From Rhyacophila brunnea (Eukaryota; Arthropoda; Insecta; Trichoptera; Rhyacophilidae), in contig JAGYXB010000440.1 in assembly GCA_022495005.1 (NCBI GenBank), positions 434,001 through 498,000 of the forward strand: a stretch of 64,000 bases of DNA, read 5' to 3'. How positions within the stretch are numbered: the first letter of the stretch is position 1; the number at the start of each line of letters is the position of its first letter. Both the position numbers and the translations under genes were made by a program. The notes beneath the pieces are model-generated. The model had not been told where the DNA came from. It ran no database searches and was given only the letters and a program-made list of their open reading frames with translations. This document shows positions 47,263 to 58,825 of this stretch, piece by piece.

Positions 47263-47587
47263 CTTAATGTAACTAAAATTATAAATGAGCCCTTTGCTCG
47301 GTACTTTGCGTCATCGTATTGGGCTAAGGCTTCCCGATAAAGCCCTTCCCGTACAATGTTGTCGCTTCTCTGGCTAATACTCTATGGGTTCCTAGCGTCT
47401 ACAGTTAATTTTAATCTTCTGACTGCATTCAAATACCCCCCGTGTCAAATTTCTCCAAAGACATTTGAATACGACTGGTAGGATCGTGACGTATCAAATC
47501 ATCCTTTTCGCGTTGCCCCCCGTTATCGTAGTTGATTTTTGGGTTTCCACCGTGTGTCCTTCTTCATACCGTAATAATATACCGTAA

Positions 47588-47821
47588 CTAGCACGAAGGT
47601 TTTAATCTGCTAGTGTCAAGAGCTGTCTGTTCAAAATTTTCTATGAAAAAATTCGCAACCACGGGAGACAAAGGAGACCCCATAGCGACACCTTCGGTTT
47701 GTTCAACCTGAAAGCTAAAGTAGCTTGACGTCAGACAATGCTTGAAAAGTCCAGTCATTTCTGCGGAGAAAACTTCACCTATTAATTTTAGGGTATCATC
47801 TAGGGTACACCTGATCTTCAA
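47588..47821 (-). pseudogene. Penelope-like reverse transcriptase fragment
   Basis: 77 codons on the minus strand include QVEQTEGVAMGSPLSPVVAN and FFIENFEQTAL, the RT palm block (Q-x-x-G-x-x-M-G-S-P-L-S-P) that precedes the YxDD motif. Its form is typical of Penelope-like elements. The frame stops after LKPSC, just before the catalytic YxDD would be expected, so the enzyme is truncated. The left flank (47280-47580) shows no further match; the right flank joins repeat R1 directly. Confidence 0.75.
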
Positions 47822-48253
47822 ATGTGTTAATCTTGCCCATTTTTTGAATAATAAAATGCCTAATTCTTGTAAAATTTGGGTTTCACAGAGATTATAAATA
47901 TAATTTTTTATCGTAAATATTTCACTATAATAATGTCGATATAAATTATACTGATGGTTTTATAAATGCGTTTAAAAATTAATACATGTAAAAAATCTTA
48001 TCACCACTGCACAGTTATGTACTGAAATATGACTATGTTCTAAAACATTAGAGCGAGAGATTTAAAAGAATACTATTTTATCTAATAAAAATACTTTATG
48101 CAGTCATCAAATGTTTAAAATAAATATAAAGGGTAATAAGGCTTCAAAATTATATAAATAGATTATCTACAACATTTAAGGTATGTCCAGGATCATGCTT
48201 TGAAAATAGAAAAAAGCTCCATTTTGACCCACGCTGAGCATGTCCGCCCTTAA
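47815..48253 (+). repeat. Dispersed repeat R1, copy 3 (left end missing)
   Basis: Starts ATCTTCAAATGTGTTAATC and continues uninterrupted to CACGCTGAGCATGTCCGCCC. It carries the empty sites of both the SINE (at 19304) and the hAT element (at 46873). The left end abuts the Penelope-like fragment. Confidence 0.8.
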
Positions 48254-48285
48254 GTCGAATTCGCGTAAGTCGGGGTATAACTTTG
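48253..48285. repeat. Second Tigger end-like sequence, same orientation
   Basis: TTCGCGTAAGTCGGGGTATAA here and TTCGCGTAAGTCGGGGTATTA at 48957-48977 run in the same direction. A simple element would have them inverted. It may be the end of a second, deleted copy. Confidence 0.5.
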
Positions 48286-48298
48286 CATTTTCTTTCTT

Positions 48299-48500
48299 AT
48301 CATGTCCGATCCTAGTAAGATCATATTTGTATTAGCAGATTTCTGTTTTTTACGAGAAATAGATGTTAGCCACTTGTTGAACCTATTAGGTCCATACTCT
48401 CACTCAACACACAAATTGAAAAACAATATTTGCACGACCCAGCATTCGAACCTAGGACCCACGATGTTATGGGCCGACGCTAAAGCCGCGCAGCCATCTT
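48299..48500 (-). mobile_element. tRNA-derived SINE, family 2, copy 2
   Basis: On the reverse strand GGCTGCGCGGCTTTAGCG, CGTGGGTCCTAGGTTCGAA (B box GGTTCGAATGC) and then the family body TTGTTTTTCAATTTGTGTG, TATGGACCTAATAGGTT, ending TAGGATCGGACATG. Sits within or beside Tigger-derived DNA. Confidence 0.75.
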
Positions 48501-48672
48501 GGGCGACAACTTTGCATATAAATACATATAAATTTTGTTTAATTGGGACCAAGGACTAACAAATACACTAGTTTATATTATGAAAAATGTTGCAAATTGG
48601 TTAAAAATTGCACTTATTTGTATATAATACGCAAAATATTAAAAAAATAAATGAGTTACATAAAAAAAATAT

Positions 48673-48983
48673 TTAGATGTCGATGGCTTCATGAAATCTA
48701 ACAAAAATGATAACACAATGCCTTCTTTTTTTCATGCAGAATTTCTTTATTCTGATATCAAAATCCTTGATAATGTTAAGTTTACATTCCAAAGATATCG
48801 TTTTTCTTTTCTTACTAGGTCCAGGAGAATCAGATTCACTTCGTTTGGACGACATAGTTTTTTAAGGGTCCAATTTGTATTAAAACAAGAGAAACACTGA
48901 AGATAGCAGACGGCAGTGTTGCCAAACGATAAAATCAAGAACCGCGTAACTCCGAGTTCGCGTAAGTCGGGGTATTACTGTAT
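48673..48983 (-). pseudogene. Tigger/pogo transposon 5' end with transposase N-terminus
   Basis: Reading leftward from 48983: the terminus CAGTAATACCCCGACTTACG, a 5' untranslated region, then from an ATG at 48855 MSSKRSESDSPGPSKKRKTI and SLECKLNIIKDF. This matches the N-terminus of Tigger-type transposases (start of the CENP-B-like psq helix-turn-helix). The match is lost after about 35 codons by frameshift and truncation. TA beside the end is the expected pogo/Tc1 target. The DDE domain is absent. Confidence 0.75.
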
Positions 48984-50390
48984 AATAATTGTATAAGATA
49001 ATCGGTTACTAATGCTGCGGTCAGGATTTCAATGGATCGCTGTATTTTAGTCAAACGTATACATAACCTAGTAATTAATAAGTCATGACTACATGAATAC
49101 ACTTATCTACTTAAATTCAATTGTATTTTGATATAAAAATACCGATTATTTAATTGTCTGAATAACGCGATTGACCGCAATATAATTGTTAGTTGGTGTC
49201 AAAAACTACAATTTTAGATATTATAATATTGTTCATAATGTATTATGATAATATGAAGTATATTTATTTATCTTATATCTACCTTCTTATCTCGTAAGTG
49301 CATAATGAGAACGTTTATCAGACATATAAATAACGGGTCGTCACTCGTTCATATATGACATCAAACATTAAAGAGGGGCTGATAACATGTGTTAATTTTG
49401 ACGAAGGGCTTATTATAAAAAATGTGATCTCACATAACCATCAAAATATAAACTCAATTTTAACGAATTGGGGAATAAAATAAATGCGTGGGTAATTTTT
49501 GTGTTGAAGTGTGACGATTTTTGCACAAACCCATGTACTTAACAAAATATTAGGTACTTATACCTTACCTATCTTTTTTCCACACCATCCCTACAAGCAA
49601 AAGTCACCCACATATTGCAAAATATTAGTATAATACTCGTATTATGCATATCATTGTATCCGGATTCCACTGTTACAATCGCGTAACTATAGTATAGAAT
49701 ATAGATAGATAGATATAAAAAAATTGTCACACAGATGGTTTTTTTTATCTTCACTTGATCTCTGTTGACACTGGAGTAGCACGATAGTATGGAACCGTCT
49801 ATTTTTAGCTCAATACAAATCTTTGTGTAGTAGCCCACTTTATTTCGCGCATTACTGTTTGTCAGTTGAGGTCAACCGGTCGATCGCGTACATTTAATTA
49901 AAAATTATTAAAATATATTATGAACATGCTATTTTATAGATCATCACTATCAACAACCGGGATTGATCTGCTGCTGTATAAACACATCCGTACAGCTACA
50001 TTCAATTCCCTCGGAATTTAGAATTTAACTACCTAAGTATTTCTGCTGAAATTATTATACATACTATGGATTATAAACAAATCATTAATATTCTGTTTTT
50101 GCTATATTATGGTAATTATGATAAAACTATTATACTACTGCAATGAGTATAAAAGTATAAAAGCAACTCTCACCTGTAAAGGTAACGTGTAAACGTTGGT
50201 TAATAATTATTTTACCTTAAATTGTATCAACATTTCATTATGAAGTTTCTTCAAGGTGGAAGAACATGAAACTTAAAAGAAATACTAACAAATTTATGTT
50301 TTATTATTATATTCAAATGAATAATACAAATTGTGTAAGACTGCAGCATTCTTTATCGAATATAGCTATTTACATGATTTTTTTATATTT
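48984..50390. other. No supported gene
   Basis: AT-rich. The 89-codon minus-strand frame at 49569-49838 has no recognisable domain. Confidence 0.4.
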
Positions 50391-50394
50391 GTAC

Positions 50395-50470
50395 CGAGCA
50401 GGACTTGAATCTGCATCTTACGCAATCCGAACAGCGGATTTTAGCAGTCAACCGACCGGCAATCATACTA
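50395..50470 (-). repeat. tRNA-like fragment
   Basis: Reverse strand GCCGGTCGGTTGACTGC and GATTCAAGTCCTGCTCGG (B-box-like GATTCAAGTCC). Probably a SINE head; no body was recognised and it does not fold as a tRNA. Confidence 0.45.
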
Positions 50471-50649
50471 ATCATGAAAAAAATTTCATTAAAATATACC
50501 ATTGAGGTACCTAGATATTGGTTTAAATTCCGTCCGTATTACTTATACAATTTTGCAATTGTATAATCAACCTTTGGTTTCTTCTTTTGTCATATTTTGA
50601 CTTGTTACATTGTTTATTAATTTATAGGTACCTATAGGTATTGCCCTTT

Positions 50650-50890
50650 TAACGCCTACGGTGACCGCGCGTCTTAAGCGTTGGACTATCACGCCGTGGG
50701 TCCCAGGTTCGAACCCTGGGTCTGGCAAGTACACATATTGTTTTTCAATTTGTGTGTGAGTCAGGGTATGGACCTAATAGGTTGAGCAAGTGGCTGACAT
50801 CCATTTCACGTAAAAAACAAAATCTGTTAATACAAACCTCTACTCTGTGGAGGCCCATATGATCCTGTTAGGATCGGACATGGTCGAAAT
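50650..50890 (+). mobile_element. tRNA-derived SINE, family 2, copy 3 (best preserved)
   Basis: The tRNA-like head GCGTCTTAAGCGTTGGAC, CGTGGGTCCCAGGTTCGAAC (B box GGTTCGAACCC, good T stem CCAGG/CCTGG) is followed by the family body through TATGGACCTAATAGGTTGAG and GTTAGGATCGGACATGG. No TSD recognised. Confidence 0.8.
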
Positions 50891-51006
50891 AGGTATACAT
50901 TTTAACTATATTTTTTGCCAACAAAAATTGGCTTGTATTAATTGAACTCAAATTGTGTACTTACGGTTTTTGACAACTGTGGGTGACATCGATTTGAAAT
51001 GTTTTA

Positions 51007-51181
51007 GTACTCGGCCGTAGTGGTTTGGCGGGCGCGGCGGCATCTTGCGAAACTCAAACGTATAACCGTGTGTATTATGCCCCAAAAAGACACTGTCTGC
51101 GAACATTTCACACACGGTTATACGTTTGAGTTTCGCAAGACGCCGCCGCGCCTAGCCCGCCAAAACACTACGGCCGAGCAC
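51007..51181. mobile_element. 175-bp Harbinger-like MITE
   Basis: The arms starting GTACTCGGCCGTAGTG, including TTGCGAAACTCAAACGTATA, pair with the right arm over about 65 bases. TTA flanks both sides (51004-51006, 51182-51184), a three-base TSD. GC-rich compared with the surroundings. Confidence 0.8.
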
Positions 51182-51184
51182 TTA

Positions 51185-52087
51185 TAAATGCATCGGTAAT
51201 GCGAAATACAGTTTATGTAAAATACAGTTTATTGAATCATAGGTCTTCAGATTCAAATTCTGCTTCGTCTATATAGGAAAGGTTTTCTTTGACATTCATA
51301 GTCATTTATATGTCATTTTCCAAGCAACTTCACAGCAGTAAGACTTTTTCGTCGTACATGAAATAAGTAAAACACAAGTCCAATAAGGTTGGACACCCAT
51401 GCCACATCGGATTAAGTGCAAGGACGTCTCATAGGTATGACATTTTTCTCTTGAGTTTATTTTGGAATTTGTCAAGGTATGCGGGCGCCATGATTGCATT
51501 TAGCTTTTTTTTACATTTGGCGATGATTATCTTTTTGTACTTAATTAAATCGATTTAACCTTAGAATTTTTACTAAAAAAATAGCACGTTCGTAATAAAC
51601 TAGGTAGGTACTTGGTTTGATGGGTACATGATACATATATGTAAATATGATACGCACCTTATTTACCGATGTATTGTCAGTCCCACGACAGGTGTAGATA
51701 CTTGTCAAAGGTGTCAATAATTATTGTGCATTCGTAAATATGTACTTAGTTTGAGAAGTTCATACACAAGTTAATAATTATTGTTTCTACGATTGGTATA
51801 TTTGGAAAATATTGAGTCCTTTGACATGCACTGACAACCAATCCGAGGGGAAATATATTTGTCAAGTAGGTACCTCAGTACGCAGTACCTACTATTTATT
51901 TAGTAATTTATGTATGTACTTAGGTATATTTAATATAATTCGACACTATCCCTCCATCTTGTTTGAGATCTACCTTAGATTATAGAAAAAAAGGTCTACA
52001 TAGTTTTTGTTTGCCTTCCGGCTTCCCGAATATCAGTTTCTTTGTCTAGCATGACTCGTCCATCCCGTGTACCTATATGGGTCAGCA
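51185..52087. other. No supported gene
   Basis: AT-rich. No domain or repeat seen. Confidence 0.4.
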
Positions 52088-52508
52088 TTAGCCGGCTCTC
52101 ACATCAAAACTCGCCCGTGTGCCGAATAAACCTTCCGAGAACTGAGATCCAGCGTTGCTTGTGAATACCGCGCACATCTACCTAGCGACAGTCGCTCGTA
52201 GCCTTCGAAACGTATAGAATAGTATAAATATTATTTCAATGCGGTAATCTGTGAGCCGGTATAGGAATGACCAATTCGTTGGTGTTTGCATGTGACTTCG
52301 ACCCTTCGACTCGGAGCCCGAGAAGGATGCAACTTGACGATTGCAACAGCCAGATGTTTTTTTCAAACGAAACAGTCACATTCGACCAATCTGCGGAGCA
52401 CCATTTGGCAACGTGTGTTTTGTTATTTGTGTTGAATAACGATGACGTCACATCGACATATTCGACACGTTTTAAGGCGAGACGAGTTTTGATGTGAGAG
52501 CCGGCTAA
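52088..52508. mobile_element. 421-bp TIR element (TTAGCCGGCTCTCACATC)
   Basis: TTAGCCGGCTCTCACATCAA at the left and TTGATGTGAGAGCCGGCTAA at the right are perfect complements, extended inward through AACTCG. TTA/TAA lie at the two outer ends. The 300-base interior is GC-richer than average with overlapping frames (52267-52497 plus, 52236-52541 minus) without recognisable domains. Confidence 0.7.
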
Positions 52509-53280
52509 GGGGGCTGTACGATGTGCGGGCACCCCGTACAAAGCAAACAGTTTGTAGTTGTATGTATAGGTCTGTTACCGAAAGTTGAAGCGATCGCAGA
52601 TACGAAAGATTGTGTAGTGATGAATTTCTGAAGAATACAGAATTCTTTTACAGGCTGTTCCTTTTTTGATTAAGTACTTCGATTTTTTTTCGCAAATCTA
52701 AATAAAGAATCTCCTTTTTTAAAAGTCATTTTAAACATTTGAAACATCGTCTTTGTAAACAATGCGTCTGTGTGAGTATTCTGGCCGCCTCAACTCTTGT
52801 TTTGCTACCTTTACGTCTCCACCCGAACTGTGTGTCGTTCTGTCATTGATGGATCCGAAGATACAACGAAGTACGCTCCGCTCAACTGAGCCCAACACTC
52901 TTTCCAGGTGAACGTTGATAATGATGTTAATGTCATCATTCATTATGAATGTACCGGCAATCGTACAGTTGCGTTAGAGAATAATCTTTCAGCGAGTAAT
53001 AAACAATTTTAAGTAACGGTAAAATTGTTTATTAATTTTTAGTTCTTAACCCGAAGTAGTACCTAATCGACTCATAAAAAATGTTTAAATCTACAATAAT
53101 TATCATCGATGATTAATGATGACACATTTAGTTTGGATTATTTCTTGGTATTTGAATATTCGATTCAACTTCGCCCTTTGAACGTCGTTTTTTTGTGTAA
53201 TGTGAAACTTAAAACTATGTCAATGGTTGTCGGTCAATCACGATTTTGTAATTAGGTATATAGTCAACATTTAGTATACA
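52509..53280. other. No supported gene
   Basis: A 70-codon minus-strand frame at 52731-52943 has balanced composition (Arg, Ser, Val rich) but no family I recognise. Otherwise AT-rich. Confidence 0.35.
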
Positions 53281-53288
53281 CTTTACTG

Positions 53289-54066
53289 CAGCGATTTCCA
53301 AACTGGGAGGCGCGGAGTGTTGCAAAGGGAGGCACGAAAAGTGTAACACAAATGTAGCCACGGGTTTGCAGTTTGCAAATGCATAGTTTACAAAACGGCC
53401 GCTAGTTATAAAAAGTCATATAAAAGGTTGTTTGCAAACCTGTCTGAAGATATGAAGACTAATTTTATAATACCTCACTTCTATCCTATTGTGAAGCGCG
53501 CTGGCTATCTCGTGAACAAAATGAAATAAAAGGGTCAAATCATAAAATTGAAATTTGAGGCAAATTTGATTAGGAACGATAACTTTGTTGTTAAACTTGT
53601 CTATTTGGTTGAAATTTGCAAATAAATTGAGTGAATAAATCAATGCAAGGACCACTAATGAATGCATTCACTGATTTAAAAAGACAAAGTGAAGGCATTC
53701 ATAAAAAATGGAGCTTTGGAAATCAAGATTACAAAAAAAATAAGTTCGTCAGATGTATCTATAGTCTATGGTTCGTCATGTTTCCACTTTTACATGATTT
53801 ATGGGCCAGATATATTGAAGCAAACAAAAATCTATTTACTGAATACTGAACTTAAGATAGTTTGCTAATGCACTTTTCACATTATTTATTTAAATAAAAG
53901 ATCTCGATTTTACAAAGTTCGTGTGGATATAGAATCGTGTTTATTTTTATAATTTTTTTTTTCATTTTTATATTAGTACATTTTTGACTATTTAAAAAGG
54001 GGAAGAGGCGCCAGGATTAGATTTTTTTAAAGGGAGGCGTAGCAATATAAAGTTTGGAAACCACTG
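53289..54066 (+). mobile_element. hAT element with decayed transposase, CAGCGATTTCCAAACT ends
   Basis: CAGCGATTTCCAAACT at the left and AGTTTGGAAACCACTG at the right form the TIR. The TSD CTTTACTG (53281-53288, 54067-54074) is exact. The interior holds remnants of a hAT transposase (next entry). The 778-bp length means most of the gene is deleted. Confidence 0.9.
53560..53849 (+). pseudogene. hAT transposase internal fragment, frameshifted
   Basis: One frame reads NFVVKLVYLVEICK. After a frameshift another reads NKSMQGPLMNAFTDLKRQSE and GIHKKWSFG. Together they follow the block L-A-Y-L-A-D-I-F...L-N-x-S-(L/M)-Q-G...K-x-x-x-F of animal hAT proteins of the SCAND3/ZBED type. Frameshift and in-frame stops make it non-functional. 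Confidence 0.6.
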
Positions 54067-54074
54067 CTTTACTG

Positions 54075-55060
54075 TGTGTTTAGTTCAAAAAATATAATCA
54101 TTGATTGTAGAGTATTGGAAAATCTAGCTATCAAAATAATACGAGATCAGATAAAGCATTTCTTACCTACTTATAACGTACACAACTGATATAACTTCCA
54201 TTTTAATATCTTAATGTCAAGGAGTTTAGGTATGTTGGTACGTAATTTTTCATTTAATAGATTAAAGGCCTTAATAAAAACGAATCATACGTGCGATTGA
54301 GTAAGCATTCGGCACGCTTATATCTCCGCACTATGCGTTAGAGTAAGATAGAATTTCTACGGCTGAATTAAATATTTTTTGTAGAGGTAGCCGGCAAATA
54401 TGGATTTGACTGATAACATTCATTTTAAAACTGCGAGCTCTTGTTGCTGAAATTTATTGTCTTTGTGTTAAATATAAAGTTAGTGGTAATTATTTTTAGT
54501 TATTTTAGTAGAACATATGGTTAACTAAGTTGTGTTTAAATTTGGTAGCCGTAATCAGAAGCAACACGATGGTATAACGTTTCATAGTTAAGTTGATAAT
54601 AATAAAACCGAGGTTCTACTGTGCATTATACATAAGAAACACGGCTTCATTTTGCCTCTCTATATAATCATTACTCTGAGCTCAGCTGTATTTATTGTCA
54701 TTCAATGAAATGTAACTTTTTATTCGGCGTGCATTACACGTATGTAGGTATAAATACATAGATAATAGTATATTCAAATATATGTGGTTTTTATTAATAT
54801 ATGGTTGGGCCAATTATGGCGGCCCTAATACAACATAAAAGTCCTACCCATCTGACACAATTATCTTTGCCAGGCCTACTATTAACAGGTAGTCATTCTG
54901 CAACCACCCGTAAACACCTATAACCTATGAAACATTAAGACGTCGTTTACGTGCACTGGTTATGACCGCACATGGTGACTCAATAATCAGTCGCGAGTGA
55001 GTGACAACCAAACAATGGAGCCGGCCTCATTATTATTAAATGTCAGTGCCTGGCGTCTTT
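54075..55060. other. No supported gene
   Basis: AT-rich. No repeats recognised. Confidence 0.4.
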
Positions 55061-55062
55061 GA

Positions 55063-55098
55063 TATAAGCCCCCCTCCCAGCATCCGAATCATTCAGTC
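55063..55098 (+). promoter_or_regulatory. Candidate TATA/initiator core promoter
   Basis: TATAA (55063) and an arthropod initiator TCAGT whose A (55095) lies 32 bases downstream, the canonical spacing. The sequence between is C-rich. Short upstream ATGs and a GTATGT follow downstream, but no coding exon was recognised. Confidence 0.3.
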
Positions 55099-56290
55099 AT
55101 ATTACAGTCCACCGAAAAGAAAATATATTATAATTTGGCTAACGTAGTAATGCATCAGTAATGGATATAAATTAATTACAATGGTCGGGAATAAATTTTA
55201 CATAATATACCTGTTTTGTATTAGAGAAATTTCACAAAAAAATCAGTAGGTATGTACGCACAGTGGAAAAGCATCATCTATATACGTAAAAGTTTTCTTT
55301 AACATCTTGGTATTAAGCGTTTTATCTGTATACAACTCTATCAATCAAATGAAACTCTCATTTTATCCCCTATAAGTTGGGTAAAATATTGGATTAACCA
55401 ATACATAATATTATAATATATATGGCGCAGTAAAAACTCAACACTGTACAAAAAGTATCGATCCACTCTGCATACATTTGCATTAAATCAACTGCTCAAA
55501 ACATGGGTTGTTTGTTACTTCACTGTAACGAATTCCCACTTATTGTGTGCCGAGACATTTCCCTAATTGAATTCAGCAAGGATTTGTAACAATAATTTTC
55601 CCTGTCAGCTGCCTAAGCTAACTTGTGAGATAAGTCATGTTTAAATCCCATTCCCCAACGATTCATCTTACTTTACAAACGTTCTAAGTTAGTAATATTG
55701 TTTATGATATATTTAATTTATCACATGTAGATTTGATTTTATATTTGTCTTTTACAGCCTAAAGGAACGGAAGAGCTCACATGAAATTGATATCGATTTC
55801 TAGTACCGTCCCTTATCGGGAATCAGCCACCATCAGAGAGATGTTGACTGTATCGTCTATTACTATTAATATTTTGGTGTCAGAAAGCTTTTACAGAAAT
55901 TAAACAACCAGTGCATAGTAGGTGGCGACGACTATTACTGAACTGTAAATTCTGTAGTTTTTATTCCTTCTTCTATTGTTGCTACAAAATTTCCTCTATT
56001 AAATAAAACTCTCACTAAGTTGGTACTTCTTTTACGCGATATCTATAACCAAGCTAATTTTTCAAAGTACTGTTTTACTCAGTTATCAAAAAGTTTATTC
56101 GAATTTGAACCCTGGCACCGCTTGCGGAGACCCAGAGTTCAGCGGAACTCCGGTTGGGAATCACTTAGCAGTCTAAACTTACTGCTATAAAATATCCGTA
56201 TCCTGCGTTATTGTTTGTTGCAGTTTTAAGGTAGAGTAATGTATATAGATGGGGTTGCACGTTAATGGTCAAAATAAATTATTAAATATA
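55099..56290. other. No clear gene; possible acceptor at 55756
   Basis: A good acceptor (TTTGTCTTTTACAG) at about 55743-55756 precedes a 40-codon frame from ATG 55781 with no recognisable domain. Too little to call an exon. Confidence 0.25.
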
Positions 56291-56502
56291 CATAATTTTG
56301 AAAACACTTATGAGAAAATATATCATAACTAATAGAAAAAATCTTTTTGAAAAAAGTAAGACATCCCACAGGAATCGAACCTGGATCTCTCGGGTTTCGC
56401 GCCCACGCACATATACCACTATGCTAAAGGTAACATACTTACTTAATTACTTTTTTTCTATAGATTATAATATATTTTCTCAGAAGTGTTTTCAAAATTA
56501 TG
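56291..56502. mobile_element. TIR element with tRNA-like core, copy 2
   Basis: The arms CATAATTTTGAAAACACTT... and ...AAGTGTTTTCAAAATTATG enclose 212 bp. The arm blocks CTAATAGAAAAAATCTTTTT and GAAAAAAGTAAG are shared with the element at 7586-7912. The central segment is tRNA-like (next entry). Confidence 0.7.
56355..56440 (-). repeat. tRNA-like core with exact A and B boxes
   Basis: The reverse strand has TAGCATAGTGG, an exact match to the Pol III A-box consensus, and GGTTCGATTCC, an exact B box, separated by about 38 bases. The T stem pairs over four bases. The acceptor arm is not convincing, so this is not called a tRNA gene. Confidence 0.65.
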
Positions 56503-56516
56503 TATGTTCGATAATT

Positions 56517-56590
56517 AGAATGTTACATTCTTAAATCTTGTGAATTATTAGTTGAATAAAAAAATAATTAATTATAAATTATTAAGTTTT
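56517..56590 (+). repeat. Dispersed repeat R3, copy 3
   Basis: AGAATGTTACATTCTTAAATC, TTGTGAATTATTAGTTGAAT. Begins 15 bases beyond the element at 56291-56502. Confidence 0.65.
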
Positions 56591-57882
56591 ACATGGGTGC
56601 AATATTCATGTGCATATTTCAATATGTAATTAGTATAAATGAAGCATTGTCCGCGACGTCAATATTTTGGGTACACATTCGAAATTTGAATAAACTTATC
56701 AATCATTATTCGAGATAAGTCAGATGTTATAATATATTATAAATTATAACCTTTTCAACTTAAGTGTATACTTCCACTTCATTCACTATACGGAATCTGT
56801 TTGTCTTTTCACAAGTTTGTTGAGAATTTCGGTTCAAAGTTGGCGGAGCTATTTATAAATGTCAACTGTGACAGATTCTTCGTGACTCCGCGCCGCTATT
56901 AGATTATATTTTGTTTGGAGACTGTAAGCATACATAATGACATTATATTTATAGTCTATTTTGTATATACGTTGTGTATTACAAGTATAGTGTGTATTTT
57001 AATCAAATCATAACACTGTGTTTGTATTTTTGTACACAGCTGAAAATGACGTGAATAATAATATTATATCGTCTTATTAATATAAGAGCAATACAAACGT
57101 ATATAATATTATATTTTTTCGTGTTTGTATCAGTTTTCAATTCATATATATATATATATATATATACCTATGTATTGTAGATAGGGAACATTGTACGTGT
57201 GTAAATAAACAAAACATAATACTTTGATAACGAATGAATATCCAGTGGAAATAGAAATTCTCACAAAGCCGAACGTTGTAAAATTACTATGCTACTTGTA
57301 TTATATTTCGCCCGATTTTCATAGTTTTGTTTAAGAGCGTACTTTAGTGAAACGGCAAATAATTTTCAACAGTATGTGCGACGAAATTTCGCACTCGTCG
57401 CCAGTCGGAGACCGACAGTCGAAGTGTGCGCACGTCGATTTGTTTTATCATGGCGTCGGATGAATGTATTCTTAAATCGTGTGAAGATGACTAAAAAAAA
57501 ATATGTATATACTTGAAAAAGAAATCATGTCAATGAATATACTATTATTTTAATAATATAACAATAAACATAACATTAAATGGACGCATGTTGAATTATT
57601 ATGACAAATTGCTTTTTCGTTCGGCACGCGTCATTTGCACAATCCGCGCATCGCCTAGCCACGATCTTTTTAGACCATGCCTCAACTGAAGTATAGCCTT
57701 AATCATAATAGGTATATAATATACACTAAACAATCTATGTATACACATGAATTTATTTGTATTTTTGAACAGTGTCCGAAATAAAATTAGTTACACGAAC
57801 TGATTGATTTTCGAAATCAAACAAAAAAAAACTTATTAGTCTCACAGTAAAGTTCTGTTCAAACTGTGATATTAGAGAGAAG
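56591..57882. other. No supported gene; (TA)n run
   Basis: A TA microsatellite lies at about 57146-57168. A CpG-richer patch at 57370-57460 precedes an ATG with only 14 codons (57451). No domain seen. Confidence 0.4.
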
Positions 57883-58640
57883 TAGGGATTCCAATCCCGG
57901 GATCCCGAATCCCGGGATCCCGAGCTATTTTCGATACCTATGAATCCCGGGATTGATAAACCTAATCCCGGGATTTCGGGATTGATTTTTTTATCAATTT
58001 TTATGGAAAATAAAATAAAAGCGAAAATATAACAGGAAAAATACTTTTAATAAAAAATAACTACATTAGAAATAAACTGAGTTTGAATGAAGTTTGATTT
58101 ATACCCATGTGTAGGTTGCCGATTCATTTATTTTTTTCACATAAATTATTAATAATGAGAAAGATTGGAAAAAACAATGCTTCGCACTTTTAACAAAGTA
58201 ATTCCACCATGATATCATACGTTTTACGGCAGTTTCATATTTGGCTGACTAATTAGATTTATGAAGCGGAAAGGCCATAAGTACGCCATGATTATTTGCT
58301 TTACTATTTTAAATCTCGCTAATCCATTCATTATGTCTTTACTACCAGAAACAGCAATCTCATATTAAATTCACATTATTATTTATATTACAATATTATT
58401 TACTCCATTAAACTTATGTACGTCCAAGATTGAACGTATAAAATATTAACAATAAATGTCTTAAATAGTATAAATTATACTAGATTTATTTTTGACCGAT
58501 TTTATCAATGTTATTTGTAAATATAAAAATTTTATATTAACAATGGAAAAAAATGTCAATCCCGGGACCAGTCCCGGGATTGTCAAATTGTAATCCCGAA
58601 ATCCCGGGATCAGAATTTTGGCTCGGGATTGGATTCCCTA
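57883..58640. mobile_element. hAT MITE, TAGGGATTCTAATCCCGG family, copy 2
   Basis: TAGGGATTCCAATCCCGGGA and CTCGGGATTGGATTCCCTA, with an exact 8-bp TSD GAGAGAAG (57875-57882, 58641-58648). The CCCGGGAT motif recurs many times near both ends (subterminal repeats). It has about 200 bases of interior (near 58160-58440) that copy 1 lacks and shows the intact site of the 172-bp MITE. Confidence 0.9.
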
Positions 58641-58825
58641 GAGAGAAGCGTTGTACACAGTGTGAAAAAAAATATAGCCAATCAATCTTAATTCAATACA
58701 CTGATGCATGGTCATGACTCATGAGCCATGACACACATGTCTACGATGATAGATGCATATAACTAGGTGTGTATTTTCTTCATAATACAAAGTCCGAGTG
58801 GAGAAGAAACTTAACGAGTTTGTTG

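Noticed and set aside
50690..50732. Functional tRNA gene at the SINE family 2 head
   Set aside because: Only the T arm pairs well, and the same body sequence follows in three copies.
55781..55903. 40-codon ORF after a good splice acceptor
   Set aside because: Too short, no domain, and no matching donor or partner exon.
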